Shown: positions 13,201 through 26,486 of the stretch, piece after piece
Position numbering within the stretch: position 1 is the first letter of the stretch
How the letters are laid out: each line of letters begins with the position of its first letter
Origin: Phoronis australis
Lineage: Eukaryota > Phoronida > Phoronidae
DNA: 60,984 bases
Assembly: GCA_002633005.1 (NCBI GenBank)
Contig: NMRA01000303.1
Coordinates: 459,947-520,930, forward strand
Direction of reading: 5' to 3'
Program-made: the position numbers and the translations under genes
Notes under the pieces: generated by a model
The model's database searches: none
Seen by the model: only the letters and a program-made list of their open reading frames with translations
What the model was told of the DNA's origin: nothing

Positions 13201-16200
13201 AGGAATGACTAAAATTATTGTAAAGTCATTTTAGAAAAGGTGCAATATGACTGCTACAAAGAGCCAAATTTGGCCAGAAATGTCTTCAGTGACAACCTGT
13301 TAAATAGCTATTTTTACCACGCGAAATCAAAAACATACACAATTGAAAATAAATTTTGAAAGTTATGCCATTAAATTATTCGATCACAGTCCTTTAATAC
13401 CGTATCACTCATTTGTCATTAACTAGCTTTAAACGCTAGTGAAATGATAGAAAAATTCAAATATACTTTGGCGCCCAGTTTTGATGCAAAATAAAGATAC
13501 ATGTAATAAAAAGAGGAGTAACGGATGAAAATCCTTAAAAAGAGAAATTTTTGTACCTCTCACCAAACAACGCTTGTGTATTAAGTCTCAAAAATGTGTG
13601 ATTTTGGGTATATATTCTAAATGTTGGTTTTTACATGGAGTCACATTTATTTACTTAGAATAAACATCGACACCGTACAGGCACATGTCATTAAATGTAG
13701 TTATATATTTTTCCTTTACGAGGCGCATTGAGTTAAAACACATTTTTTCTGATATATTGATCTGTAATATATACATATTTGATCTGTAATACATACATAT
13801 TTGATCTGTAATACATACATAGTATTTAAATGTGATGTGCCTGTCAAAATGCCTCAGACAACGTGCCGGCCAGTAATGACACACAGACTCTTCATTTCAG
13901 CATTTTGATTTCATTCACTAAATTAATTGGCAAACTACATAGAATGTGCAACTTTAAACGCATGATCTTTTTTACATTTGACATTTGAAATGTACACCTA
14001 TTTAGGTATGCAACAACGGAATTGTGACTTTCGACGGCGTCGTTACGTGGTACACGCCTCGTCCTATGTCAAGCTCTTCCCAGAACAAGAGGATAATAGC
14101 CGTATACTGGGCAGATATCGACACGAGGTTTGGAGTTGGGAGAGTTTACTATGGAAAGCACACTAGCGGATCAATATTGCAACGCGGCAAAAAGTTGGTA
14201 AAACGTGCGCTGCAGGGCATTCCTAATTTCTCCCCGAAGATTGTGATCGTTATCACGTGGTACAAATGCACGTTCCAAGGAGCCAACTTTCTGGGTCGCA
14301 CGAAGGTACGTACACATAGTACACACCGTGGAAAGGCAAATGGAGTAGATCGTTTAACATAACTAGGAAAACTCGTTGTTGTGGAAAGTCTGATAGGATA
14401 TAGTTAATTTTTATCAACACGGTATTGGAGAAATTATATTTAAGAGGTAACAGATAATACCAACCGATAAAACTGACAAACACGACCAGACTTTTGTTTA
14501 TAAACACGACCAAACTCGGGGTTTAGTGATGTTTCGATGGGTTTGGCAACCAATACAGAGCAGCAAATTCTGGCAAAAGTTTGTTCGCCAACAAGACCAA
14601 ACTTGGAGATACTTGAATGAATTTGGAAATGGAAGTAGCTGCTTTGTTTTTGAATATTTTCCACCAAGATTTGCCAAACAGTTTGCAAGCTAATGCGCAT
14701 GAACAAACTTCATCAAATTAGTTTTGTCGGGTTTATCAACACGTCCACATTGGCAGACATTTGTTTTCCATTTTGACCAATCCTGAAATTGGTCAAATTT
14801 GCAAACAAATCATTTCCAAAGAAAGCGGGCCTTAAGACTCAGGTTTTAACACCTGAGAATATTGAGAGCAGAAACCGCTTCATCAGTGTGGGGCACGTGT
14901 TGACTAACGGTACCAGGTACTACCTGAATGCATGCACCTTTATAGCTGGAACAGCCACCTATTCAAAATCCTGTATACTATGACCGTTACAGCAAGACTC
15001 ATATCATATATTTGCGTTGGATTGAAACTGTTTATTGTAATTAAATTATTATCGTTGGAAGTAGTGGTGCACAGTTAATCGAATATATCTTTTATGCTGT
15101 CGTTTTACACGTGTAAGAAACATACACCATTCTGAAGTACATGAATGCGACCAAAAGATTAAACCAAGCCTAAGGCTATGAAATAACAACTGAAACTTAA
15201 GTTTTGATGATGGTAGACTTAATCACACTGTTTTGTGTTTTCGAAGAAGCAGTCCTTTTCCAATTGGGATAATTCATTTCAGCTTAATACCTTTCAACTT
15301 GTACTCGTCTCGGACGGACCTAGAACTTTTGGCTTTAAAATTTATGACCGTCTTCAGTGGACGACTGGTGCGGCGAGTGGAGGATCAGCATCCACTGGCT
15401 TAGGAGGGACAGAGGCGGCGGTAAGTTGTTGCCCATCTGTTATCAGTTTTGAGAACTACGAGTGTTTGTAAACCCGGATTTTAGGTAGACATGTTCTATA
15501 TGTAAGCAGTGAGCGCTTTGCAGTGTGCCGAAAATTGTGCCCGGTGCACGTACAAGTCACGCACTGCATAGTTGGCCGAGCGGTGACATGTATGGCATAT
15601 ATCAATTATATTAAACATGTAGGTCTAGGACATGAATGTGCCGGACCTTCCCAGTTTTCTAGCAAAACAAGTTACTGTCTACATGAACGTCATGTGTTGC
15701 ACACATTGCTTTTGTCTTTAAATCCTACCTTGAGATGGTGTGCATTGCAACGGAATTATAATTTGATGAAATCTAAAGTTGAAAATAATACGGATTGGTT
15801 TCATAGGATGCAACGCAGAATTGAGTTAATAACCATCGTACAGTCGACTAGTACATGTATATGTTCTGTATAAATTGATCCACACCATTTCAGATGGGAT
15901 TTTCCAATCGCTACTCTAGTTACCAATGGTACCAAGTTCCTGGCTTTTCTTTTACTCCTAATGCACTGATGATGACGAAGGTCACCAACATACAAGGGCC
16001 TTACGTGCCCGGATGGACAGGATGTTGGCTGGACCAGTACAACTTGATTGGGAAATTAGGTAATAATGTCACCTTGCCCTAATACGAGTTGTGAGAACGG
16101 CGGGAAAGTGTGGGTTATGTACTGGAAACAAGTCAAGTTTCACTGGTCAATCACTTCCGCACCAAATCACGTGATTCTAATGCTATTACCGATATGCACA

Positions 16201-16520
16201 ATTTTCTCCAACAGTGAGAAATACATATCTTGCAAGAGCTTTGCCAACGGAAGCTTTAAACAAAATTTTTCGATTCTCTTACAGCACCAGTCATGAGATG
16301 CCTGCGTAGACAGAGATGTTGCCTTATGCAGGGAAACCGATATCAGCCAGCACCGATCCCCGGATGTACAAAGTTCTACCAATGGGATTACTTGAACTCC
16401 ATTCCGTGGCCAACCCCACAGTCCTGTCCGGCAGGCACACGTTTTGACGTGTTCCCGACAATTTGCACTTGTAATTGGAAGGCAAACGTCAACAAGAGAA
16501 CGTGCATGTCAAACTTGTAA
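10223..16520 (+). CDS. NIDO gene 1: nidogen-like domain plus Cys-rich tail, 5' exon missing
   Basis: Five exons in phase: 10223-10422, 14006-14305, 15283-15420, 15894-16059, 16285-16520 (stop 16518-16520). All have AG acceptors and GT donors (GTAAGT, GTACGT, GTAAGT, GTAATA). They encode about 345 residues. Exons 1-4 form a nidogen-like domain: MFPFGPAAGDTLMGTTDDG, then VCNNGIVTF, VYWADIDTRFGVGRVYYGK, VIVITWYKC, NTFQLVLVSDGPRTFGF. The last exon is a Cys-rich module (CCLMQG, GCTKFYQW, SCPAGTRFDVFP, ICTCNW) like a peritrophin-A/CBM14 chitin-binding fold. The first exon starts in phase 1 and needs an upstream signal-peptide exon, which I could not find before 10223. Gene 2 (29647-41947) is a paralogue with identical intron phases. 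NIDO proteins are usually secreted matrix proteins; the ligand here is unknown. Confidence 0.88.
11940..12180 (+). pseudogene. Diverged CPxHR-family exon inside an intron
   Basis: The frame reads EYEFLLARIGKFVTEQDQSY, then HCHVHPREFGSSFLPSRKC, LYSEHPRRSRTK and ERGIDLSISQWIVVQF. It aligns with the exon at 44116-44422: WKFLL.RAGF / CPLHRNKFGVEFFPSKLC / AYPDHGRKKK / RGCRTMNLAMLEEIRTERNV. The first zinc-like C-P-x-H is changed to C-H-V-H and the PxGSG end is lost, so it is probably decayed. It lies in intron 1 of NIDO gene 1. Confidence 0.6.
13759..13822. repeat. 22-bp tandem repeat, three copies
   Basis: GATCTGTAATACATACATAT-type unit starting at 13759, 13781 and 13803, in an intron. Confidence 0.85.
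14006..14305 (+). CDS. NIDO gene 1, fused exon (core of NIDO domain)
   Basis: A 300-nt, phase 0/0 exon. It corresponds to two exons of gene 2 (35244-35399 and 35609-35758), so an intron present in the paralogue after the VYY(R/G) block is absent here. Acceptor TATTTAG, donor AAG|GTACGT. Key residues are CNNG, the WADID acidic cluster and the ITWY strand. Confidence 0.88.
16285..16520 (+). CDS. NIDO gene 1, terminal exon: peritrophin/CBM14-like Cys module
   Basis: 77 codons and a stop. The core GCTKFYQW...SCPAGTRFDVFPTICTCNW...C follows the peritrophin-A spacing, but the Cys normally following Y-x is replaced by Trp (FYQW rather than YQC). Two extra Cys-Cys residues lie N-terminal (RQRCCL). 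The equivalent exon of gene 2 (41691-41947) keeps the same Cys pairs. Chitin binding is inferred from the fold only. Confidence 0.75.
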
Positions 16521-16695
16521 TTGTTGGCGTGTCGTGTAATTATCGACATAAACCCCTTTCCAGAACCCAGACAGAAACAGGTATTATTAAATAGTTTGAA
16601 TTACAACTTAATGGACATGATAAATAACCTTCGTACGTGGTGGGATTGACAATGTGTTTTTAAAATACGTAAATGTGATTACTTGCGATACAAAA

Positions 16696-16701
16696 AATAA
16701 A
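16696..16701 (+). promoter_or_regulatory. Polyadenylation signal, NIDO gene 1
   Basis: AATAAA about 176 nt after the stop codon of NIDO gene 1, the first canonical hexamer downstream. Confidence 0.55.
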
Positions 16702-18235
16702 GACTTTCTGCACTGCTATTTTGAGCTTATTTTGGTGCCAGAAAAAGAATAAAACTGCTTAGGAGACGGTCATTTAACTTTTTACGTAGAACAAGAACCG
16801 TTATTTACAACAGGGTTCTGCTTGATAGCGATCATTTCGATCAGATTCGTCTTCAGAAGTAAATTCACAATCCGTATATATCACTTCATTGGTAACATTT
16901 AAATAGCCAGAAATTCAGTTTTTCATGTAGCATCTATTCAAAATCAACTGCAAGGTTACCGAGCAGAGGATCTTGTGCGTGACATTTTCTGGATTAGAGT
17001 ATTCGAATTCCACAAATCTAGGCTATGGGATGCAAACGCATAGATTTTTGGCTTTCCTTACAAAATTCAAGAGAATTTTACTTGGTTTTAGTATTATCGC
17101 CACCTATCATGCAGGCCAACATAGGTTAGTCAACTGTAATGCAACGGGCATCTTTTTCTGAGTTCTTCATTTTAAATCTAAAATCTACCTATACGTATGC
17201 TTTACGAATGCATTGAAGGTCGGCTTTTAACGTTTATCCTTATACATATATTTGCGATATACACGTCGATGTACACGCTACGTCGATAAGTTATGGAATT
17301 TTTCTTCTGCTTGTAAGATACACTTTGATTAAGTACACGCTAGACATAACGCTATTTTTATTGTGAAGCAAAGTTAGGGGCTTCAGTGAGTATACAGTAC
17401 ACTGGACACTTGGACACGCTATTACATATCACCGAACTGAATAGTCCTTTCAAGGTGTGAGTAATATAACATGGCAATTAGGTCTGAACAGTTCGTGAAA
17501 CAGCTGATCCAAATTACAGCTATTTCCCACAAAACCTGGACAATTTGGCGGGGAAAACTCTATGCACACATTTCTATAAGGAATCCAAACGTGGACTTTG
17601 TTTTCGTGCACAAAATGGCGCAAAATTAAATCAATATAGATTATTACATGGTGAAGTCGTTATCCTCCGTTATCTAGAGCCCGAGTGGATTTTGGAGAAT
17701 TATCGCCCGAGGGAAAACATTGCAATGAATCGATCTACCTTTCTCGACTTGCCTCGGCTTTGTAACTACTTTCTATGTTCGAGGCCCGGGATCGGAGGTC
17801 GTGACCTTTTATGAAAAGCCGACTATTTTTGTAAAATAATGCTTTTACACAAAACCAATTGAAAAATAAAACAAATTAAAAATAAAGTGAATTTATAAAT
17901 TAAGGCTTAGCAACTATTATAGCTTATTACACATGTTATCACGCTAAACTTCGACAGGGAATATATCGTCTGCTAAAGTAGGTTATCACTAATAACTGAC
18001 TATAATGCTCAAGTCAAGGGATCCCGACCACACGACACCTGCATTCAAATTGGAGATCGGTGATTTACAAGTGAGAGAACATGAGAGAAAATTTTCACTG
18101 AATTGAAATATCGTTTTTATGGAAATTATGCGTCTTATTTTTCATAGCGTATAAATGTCAGTGCAATGCCCTTTGCTGAACATGCGATTGTTGCGCGTGT
18201 TCATTTAAGTACTCTGTTTTCATATTCGATGACGT
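16702..18235. other. Intergenic, no recognisable gene
   Basis: An 89-codon open frame at 17545-17814 has no motif I recognise and no splice partner. Nothing else seen. Confidence 0.5.
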
Positions 18236-18404
18236 CAGCCGCTGAGTGGTAGTGGTAAAGTCTGTTAAGGCCTGGGTTCGAATCCGTCCTCGTTTTCCCG
18301 CTCTCACTAGTGAGATAACTTTTTGGGTTATTACACGGTTGTATTTGCCATTCGAGACTAATATTGTGGTATAAAACATTTTAAATTTTCAAGCAACTCT
18401 TATT
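18236..18404 (+). mobile_element. tRNA-like SINE fragment
   Basis: A pol III type 2 promoter: A-box-like GCTGAGTGGTAGTGG (18241-18255) and a perfect B box GGTTCGAATCC (18275-18285). The tRNA-like head is shortened and followed by a non-tRNA tail running to the TTAA element at 18405. It is a different family from the pair at 22716 and 26487. Confidence 0.55.
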
Positions 18405-19698
18405 TTAAAGTCCTTCTCTCACGCGTTGTTAACCCTTATTACATGGTTAGAAGATGTTATAAGGATCCAAGAAGTACCTACCCCATAACTAATACACCAT
18501 CCGTACTCGAAAAAAGTTTAAATGAACGCGCCACTCACCATTCGCACCCGAAGAACCAGCGCCATTTTGAAATTGCCGCGAACCCGAAGTACAATTCATT
18601 CAGGAACCCAGGCCGAGAAAACGCCGTCAGTGCGACTGGACCAGTGCCTGTACTGTTACCAGCCAGCGAACGGGGACACAATAATCGACAGCGCGTCTTA
18701 ATTTTGATAAAATCAAACTACGGACAATTTTATGGAATTTCCTGAAGAAATGTGGCGAATAAATTTGATAGAAATTATTCTGCCAGACTCGGGACCGCGG
18801 CCTCTCGGACCCGGTACGGATCGAGACCAGACACTGGCGAACGGTAAATGCATGCGGTTGCAAGCTGTTTTGTCGAAGTAAAATGGTCAAATCATAAATG
18901 CTGCATATATTCAAGGGTAGTTTCAGACACTTGCATGAAATTACGGGCTGGTTAGTCCTGTGTCACATTGCCGCGGCAGACCTTAGTTAGCCTCAGTCAT
19001 CAGCTACCAGTGAAGACTATCGTCAAAATACAGCTTGTTAGTAGGCCTATACAGCTTTGCNNNNNNNNNNNNNNNNNNNNNNNNNNNNNNNNNNNNNNNN
19101 NNNNNNNNNNNNNNNNNNNNNNNNNNNNNNNNNNNNNNNNNNNNNNNNNNNNNNNNNNNNNNNNNNNNNNNNNNNNNNNNNNNNNNNNNNNNNNNNNNNN
19201 NNNNNNNNNNNNNNNNNNNNNNNNNNNNNNNNNNNNNNNNNNNNNNNNNNNNNNNNNNNNNNNNNNNNNNNNNNNNNNNNNNNNNNNNNNNNNNNNNNNN
19301 NNNNNNNNNNNNNNNNNNNNNNNNNNNNNNNNNNNNNNNNNNNNNNNNNNNNNNNNNNNNNNNNNNNNNNNNNNNNNNNNNNNNNNNNNNNNNNNNNNNN
19401 NNNNNNNNNNNNNNNNNNNNNNNNNNNNNNNNNNNNNNNNNNNNNNNNNNNNTTACAAGGAAAAAATGGCGGCGTTCAGGACAAGTTCCTGAACTGATGA
19501 GCCGGAAATGTAGGTACGGAAATAACCGATGACAACCGGAAATCATACGCTCAGAGAGAAGGGTTAAATACTGTTAAAAATCACTTTTGGCAAGAAAGGC
19601 GAAAAGAATATAAAGAAAGGGTGTCGAAAATAAGAATTTATGTAGTAAGTATTTTCGGATACTGGAACCACATGGGCAGTTTGAGAGAAGGACTTTAA
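18405..19698. mobile_element. Second TTAA-flanked inverted-repeat element, gapped
   Basis: TTAA (18405-18408) followed by AGTCCTTCTCTCA (18409-18421). The exact reverse complement TGAGAGAAGGACT lies at 19682-19694 and is followed by TTAA (19695-19698). Thirteen matched bases plus the TTAA duplication on both sides support a piggyBac/Kolobok-type ends structure. The interior includes the gap 19061-19452, so coding content cannot be judged. The ends differ in sequence from the element at 7228-8883, so this is another family. Confidence 0.55.
19061..19452. other. Assembly gap (392 N)
   Basis: A run of N; open frames reported across it are meaningless. Confidence 1.
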
Positions 19699-19699
19699 C

Positions 19700-22600
19700 C
19701 CTGTCAGATTAAAGTACAATAAAGATTAAGCGAAAAGACTTGTGGTTTTCTGGATCGTTCAGAGTTTCCTGCTTACCAACTCCGGACGATCCATCACAGT
19801 AATATAATGTTATTTTAGATGGATTTTAAAAGGAAACGTGTTTGTATTAATTAAGGACAGCAAACAGGTATATATTCCGCAACGAGCACTCACACACGCG
19901 CACGTACAAACGCACACACGTATTACTTGATGGTGAAACAAAGGAAAGTGCTGGCGGGTCACACAGTCTTTCAGGAAATGGCAAGAATAAGTGGTCTCCT
20001 CCTTGAACGTTTCGTAAACGCTGATCAAAAGATATCTGAAAAAATGAGCGTATTGCCTCTACTGTGAAATAATGAATTGAATGAACCATTATTAATATTA
20101 TTCCATTAACACCTTTGTAAGTGAAAAATTCATTTTTAAGAAAGGTATGTACATTCAAAGCAAAATAACGCCTCGGTCGATTTTAATGAAACCTTTTTAA
20201 ATGAGAATTTTGCCAGTTACCTAAAAGTGCTCTTAGGAAACTTCAATTAGATTTTAGTTTGGATGCGCGGTTCCAAGGTGGTTCTGCTAAATCATTTTTT
20301 CTGGCTACACGGTATGTACAGTGCATTTCGTATTTGAAGTTCCCCGAGAATGAAGACAAGGTATTTTGCTAGGCATATGTGAAATATTGTAAAAATGGCC
20401 AATTTTTACAGATAAGGTTTATGGTATCCTTAAAATGCCAGTGAATCTAATATGTCTGCTTGGTCCATTGTGCATTTTGACACAGGAACTTTGTGTGGTG
20501 GTGTGATAATTGGTCTAAGCTCCCAGATTCCATCAGTAATCTAACATTCAAGCCTGATGAGCAGCCCTACAGGGAAATTTTCAGAGATGTGGTTAAAATG
20601 ACAACTAGACACTTTTTAAGTCAATTTCATTTCGTGACGAACATGTAAATGAATAATCCGAGTTTTACACAATACAAAAATTCAAAATTCGGTGTCAAAA
20701 ATCTAAAATTCAGTGTATAAATCCTCCTTAACAAAATAGGCATCAAATCAGGTAAAACGCACCGATCAAATAAAAGACAAAGAAATCAGAAAAAAGAAGC
20801 ATCATTGTTCTCATAGTTAAGGAAATTTAGACTGGTCTTTCGGGCATATTTTCTAAATAGAGATCAATCTTGAAGGCTATATCAGTCACATGGACCTAGT
20901 GAGAGCAATGTCATCTTAGCCCCAAGGCCGAGTAATGGTACCTAAAGCCGACCTGATATGTCTATGCTTGTACAAGTACTGCTGCTTCTTTGCTTTGATA
21001 TTTTGCGTCTCTTATTATTTGGCGTCAGGATGTTGTTCCCTGCTAAGGTGCACTGTCATCACCACAACAGGGCATCTACCGTTTGATGGGCTGGCTCAAA
21101 ATCGTACTGCGTGTTGGCCTATCGGAAGGACAGAAGTATCAGAAGTCATGTCATATAACTGGCGAAATATTGTCCGGTGGGCATCGAGCAACACTGCACT
21201 CCCTCCGTCCACATGATATTACATGACATATATCATGTATAATATATCACAGCCAAAGTTCCATATTGTAAATGATCATGGACTTTACATAACAGAAGTT
21301 CATGAAATAATACAGCAGTCAAACTAAATTCGCATAGAGTGTGCAAACTTGAATGTGCGATTTCTACTTGCTATTGGCCAGAATATTACAGATCACCGTT
21401 GAGGCTGGAAAATTCCAACAACGGAATGACCTCCGAATGGATCAAGTCATGTATAAACAATCCTTTGAATTAATATTAGCCGAGTCTGCTGCATTCGATA
21501 GCGACATAACATTTCCCCAATATAGCATTCACCCTGCCTTACGATATCCAAACGAAAACTCTAAATGGATTGACGGTGGCAGTATCTCTCCTATGCGACT
21601 TAAAGACCCGAAGCCAGCATTGCGCAGGGGGTGGTTCGACGAATTTCTTGAACTGCGGACCTTTGATATTTTGCAAACGTCGACACGGTGGAGTTTTCAT
21701 TAAGGTCCTCAGTTGATGCAGCTCAATCAGGGGAAAGGACATTTGTATACACAACGATGACTCTCAGCTCTATGTTTTTGAGATGAGACGGAGTTAGTAA
21801 TACCAGAGATGAGGATGCCGTGACGTTTGCTCGCAACGAGCGGGACTCATTTCGGATGTAATGTGGTCCAAACGTTATGGTGTTACTTCCTGCCAAATTT
21901 TCAAATCAGACAAACTTAAATGAGTAATTACACCTACTCGGACAGAAATATTTAGTCGGAGAGTAACTTGACGAAATGTTTTATCTAGTTATATTTTTGT
22001 GTGTTACTTAAATTGCTTACGTTGTTGGAAATGGGAACAGCCCACTACTCACCATTTGGTTCGCCATTCCGAAGGCTCCCTACCACCAAAAATATAACTT
22101 TTTCAACTCATGTGTGATTTTTACACTTTAACAAGCAAAAATGAATGATACATACACTGAACGGTGAACCTGCACATGTATACCGAAAACAACGCCCATG
22201 TACTAAAATGCTTTGTTTGGATTTCATGCACGGAAATAGAGAACATTATTGCATTATAAAATATGGAGTGGGAATATTAATGATTTATCAACCACGATAC
22301 ATTCATCAAATCCATGTCAAGGTCGCATCATTTCACAGCACGACTGAAAAGTTTATGGCCGCTGGGCCTGAATATCACCCACCGAAACCACGTACACGGC
22401 GGGTCGAAATTACATGTAAGCTACCCTGTCCTTGCCAGTCTTCACGAATTCAGTCATTCCCATTCAGTCTTTTTAAATTTAAAACTGTTGGTCGCAGTAG
22501 CCCTAAACCGTGTCCCAGAAGTTGTCCATGCTTGAGGATGAATCGTTAGTTAGATTCAAGAATCACGATTGGCCGTGATTGGAATCGAGCTCATTTGTAA

Positions 22601-22715
22601 ACAACAAAATCAATGTATTAAGAACTTGTCAACTTTTGCACAGCCTTTAAATAGTTACTAAATGGACGCAAATACAATAATTCATTCATGTTTGTTACGA
22701 CAATCAGAGTGATGA
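19700..22715. other. Intergenic, no recognisable gene
   Basis: Several open frames of 90-130 codons (for example 21353-21703 and 22145-22549) lack recognisable motifs, and their low-complexity composition looks like chance. No exon pair was found. Confidence 0.45.
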
Positions 22716-22925
22716 ACTGTGTAGCTCAGTGGTTTGAGGTCGGGACTCCTGTTTGGGAGACCTGAGTTCGAATCCTGGCTTCACTGGCTGCCAATCGATC
22801 ATTGCACAAAGGTGTCACCTACAGGTGTACTCCTCTGAGCTCGGTCTTACTAGTAAATATGCGCAAGGGTGTGAATTAGAACCTGGATACAATGCTATGC
22901 GACTCCTGGGGCCGTGCTTATATTT
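22716..22925 (+). mobile_element. tRNA-derived SINE, copy 1
   Basis: A-box TAGCTCAGTGG (22722-22732) and B-box AGTTCGAATCC (22764-22774), then a body sharing TCCTGGCTTCACT.GCTG, GCACAAAG.TGTC and CTCTGAGCTCGGTCTTACT with the copy at 26487-26690. Sharing of both the tRNA head and the unrelated body shows a SINE family rather than a tRNA gene. Confidence 0.85.
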
Positions 22926-25900
22926 AAGAAAAAAATAACTGTCTGAGTTCTGGTTTTGAAATTGTGGACATTCAAAGTAGTGAACTTTCGAAGGTGGCGA
23001 ATCTTTGGAGTAATGGTCCTTCAGAGCAGCGAAGCTTCGGAATTGTGGCATCTAACTTTGGAAATCTTTTCCATCAAGTTAGTTGCTCGTATAAAATATG
23101 TGAGGCTGTGCACCATTGACACTATTGACAAGAGAAGTCTATCTCCATCGACCAAAGTTTTTATTGGGTCTAGACCTGCTTTTTCCCAAAAATGTGAAGG
23201 TGCTCGTCGGTGTTTTCTCAGAGCACGCAAACACGGTTATATTTAAATCTGATTTTGAGCAGCGACGGAAGGCTGCCTATAGTTAACTTACCGTCGGTTT
23301 CTACTGAATTTAAAAGGACGGAAACGCGTACACGTGTCAATCCACCAATCCACAATCGAATTGGACACTGGGTGAAAAACAAACCTGCATTTCACAACAG
23401 TTTTGAAAACACCTGCCCTTTACCGTACTATGCTAGCAAGCAATATCAGATAACAAGCCTAGATTTTGCTGATTTGTTTCTTGGTCTATTTTAAGGCATT
23501 CACACCACACTGCGACTTCTTCGGATCTCTCTCGCCGCTATAAAGCTTATTTCTAGACTCCCTTGTTTCCTTACGGTGTAACCACGTGATCAAGGTCGAT
23601 GGGTAACAAGAAGCTTCCTCTAATCGTCTGCACGATCCTGTCACCTACGCAAATACCACTTGGGTGAAGTTGACCGAGTACAGCCCGGTGATCACGTGAA
23701 GCGTTTTAGATCAGAACGCAAATTCATAATTGTTACTAATTTAGTTTTATTGTAGTACGAGTAGCTGCAACAATCTTGTTGTTGTCCACCTGTGTCCCAT
23801 CTTTAACGGATAGACTGGGGCTGGACCTTTTCCGCAGAGGGCGGGGCCGGGGGTCGTTCGAACCCCTCGAATCCGCCCCTCCCCCCTAGCTACAGGCCCG
23901 ACTTAACAAGTGCAACGCGTTGTAAGGCATTGAGAATTAATTTAGACAGTTTTATTTCAGAAATCTTCTCTGTCTAGTCACGTTTTCGTGATAACGCATA
24001 GGACACGCGACCTTTTGAGGCTCGCTGAGATTCAGACCTATTGTTGTGAGTCGAAAAGGTCCTACTCTGGAAATCATCGCACTAAATCTCGCGCGTCTTT
24101 TCTCTGTATCTTCAAAAGTGCAAGAACCACTGGGCCCTGTTTTATCCAAGGTCCTGCTGTAAGTCAGATCGTAGCTGACTATCATATCTTCAATGATATT
24201 TCAATTACATGTAGAACTACTAACAGAACATCGAATATGTTGGAAAATGTTACTAATTTACTTTTGGCTTTGAAAATAAACTCTTTCTGCAACGTTGGAA
24301 GAATATTGTGCTGAAAACACGGCAAGAACACGTTTTTCTATCCAAAACGGAAAGATTCTGGCAACTGGCAAACGATTAGAGAACAGCAGGGATATCTATT
24401 GCTAATGTTACAAACCAAAATGCCTCTTCACAGGCGGCCAAATTACTATAATGTGCATCACATCACAATTATAAATTTTCTAAACATAGACCATCTTAGG
24501 CTATTTATACCTACAACAAGGAGACTATGCTTTTGCCTTTGTGTGTGTGTGCGTGTTTGTGTGTGCGGAGGGTCAAACTGCATGTTCACCAAAGACCTTG
24601 GAGAAACTCCCTCCTGCGGGTGCCATGTCTCTGATGTCTGCTAATCCCTATCTCCCTTTGTGGGCAGATTACAGAGTGTTGAAGGGTAATTCTGTGAATG
24701 TTATAACTGCGTATTATTGAGAAACAACACGACGGGAATTAATTGTGGTGGTTACTGGATTCATGTAAAAAACTTTTACAGGACTAAAATTGGAGTGGGT
24801 CCAGCAAAACACGCTGAAATAGTACCCTCTGTCCGCAATTTTTGGTATGGTGATGCGGTCACCTTTTCAGTATGAATGACTCCCGCCCCGAGTTGTGCTT
24901 TTTGAGTGTGTATTAGTGTAGTTTAACCAAAAAGTTATTGACTGATTTTTATAAAATTTCAGATCTAAAATGAAAACGATTTTGGGGTGCTCCTGGTAGC
25001 CAATCTTCTTGTGCCGCAAGTCATGCGTAACACACTGCATGCAAGGGCGCGGTCATGACACTTTTCAGCACCACCAAGGAGGAGTCCCAATAACGATAAT
25101 ATCCCCCAAACTTTACCGTAGCACAACACGTGTTGAAGGTGTGTCTTCTGTTAGCATTAACACGAAGATCACTAGACGTCTCACTTCATCTGCAAAAGCT
25201 GGTCCTGCATTCTTTGAATATTGCCCGACAAGTGTTTCTCAAGACCTGCAAGTTCACCAATGTCAAGGTTCTTCTGTGCACCAATCCATGGTGACGTTTT
25301 ATTTACTTGTACTATACAATGATAGATCCAGATGACCTTTGGCAATATGCCACCTACATGTACAGTACACACGTGGATACGTAATGTAATACATCGATTC
25401 CAAAGATGAGGTCCCCTTTGGCAGTTCTTCACTTTCTTACTTCGCACACAGATTGCCAGTATTGTCATTTTCTATTACCTCGGTACAATTAATGTGACCT
25501 CACTCAAACATTATTTATGACATCGATATGTAAAGTGAAAAACATTATTTAAACAATAAAAACTCGATCAATCCTCATTCTAGTTGAGTAATTTAACAAA
25601 ATTAAATATATTATAGGTGAAGTAATGCCGTGCCATGAAGTATACAATTTTAGTAATCATATGTGTGTTCCACCAGAACGGGGATACATATATTTGTACA
25701 GGACACCTACCGGAGTTGGTCCAAGTACAGGCACTGGGTATACCCACTGTCTGGAATAATCTCCCAGCTGACACGCCTTTATTGACGCAGGTGCGGAACT
25801 GATATTGTGATATAGGAATGTCCATTTTCAACATGAAAAGCTAAAGTTCACCAGATGAGAATTTGAAAGAAAATAAAAAGTTGCTAACTGCACTTAAACT

Positions 25901-26486
25901 TCACTAAACACAGTAGGCCTACCCTATTAAGTAAACTTGTTATACCTCGTCACACGAGTTTCCTTAGCGAGATTCGTGAGTCAGCGAAACTACCCTGATC
26001 GGAGGGGGTTCTGAGGAATCAAATTACACGCAAATTGTTCAAAAGGAAGTCACAATATCTAGATTCCGAAATAGCCGGGTTATAGGCAGCACTCAATAGT
26101 TTTTGAGCCACATTTGAAAGCCCACATTTGAATGCCCCTATTTGAATGCCCCCATACCCCAATATCATAAGGAATTAGCGCCTGCTGGAAAGGCTGAACA
26201 TTTTGATATTTACTGTTGGTGTGCTACCTAGGAATAACATTCACATATTTTTTAACCTGTTTTTGGCAAAACGGTCTGTTCGACACCCATTTTCTTCTCA
26301 ATTTGTTTGATCTGGAGTGTTTCTTACATTCTGAGTGTGTTGTCTGCTGGTGCCTGCATGCGAGTCGTGTCTTTTGGTTGAAAACAGCGAATTTTCTCGT
26401 TTTTTGGCATGACCGGCTAGGTGAGCTGTGGGCATAACAGCAAAAGAAATGCACTTTGACTGCAATTTTTTTAGACTGTAGGAAAG
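22926..26486. other. Intergenic, no recognisable gene
   Basis: Contains a GT-rich microsatellite at 24539-24567 and a GC-rich patch at 23810-23890. No gene or exon was recognised. Confidence 0.45.
24539..24567. repeat. GT-rich microsatellite
   Basis: Imperfect (GT)n tract, about 29 bp. Confidence 0.85.

Larger units (their letters stand above)
10423..14005 (+). other. Large intron 1 of NIDO gene 1
   Basis: A 3.6-kb intron between two phase-compatible NIDO exons. It holds a degenerate CPxHR-family exon (11940-12180) and a 22-bp tandem repeat (13759-13822). The rest shows no gene. Confidence 0.7.

Noticed and set aside
19004-19546. Long open frames on both strands across 19061-19452
   Set aside because: They run through the N gap and encode only X; no evidence.
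21353-21703. 116-codon open frame
   Set aside because: No recognisable domain and an overlapping minus frame of similar length.
22145-22549. 134-codon plus-strand open frame
   Set aside because: No motif, no splice context and no partner; composition looks like chance.
22721-22780. A genuine tRNA gene
   Set aside because: A and B boxes are present but the body continues into sequence shared with another copy at 26487, so it is a SINE head.
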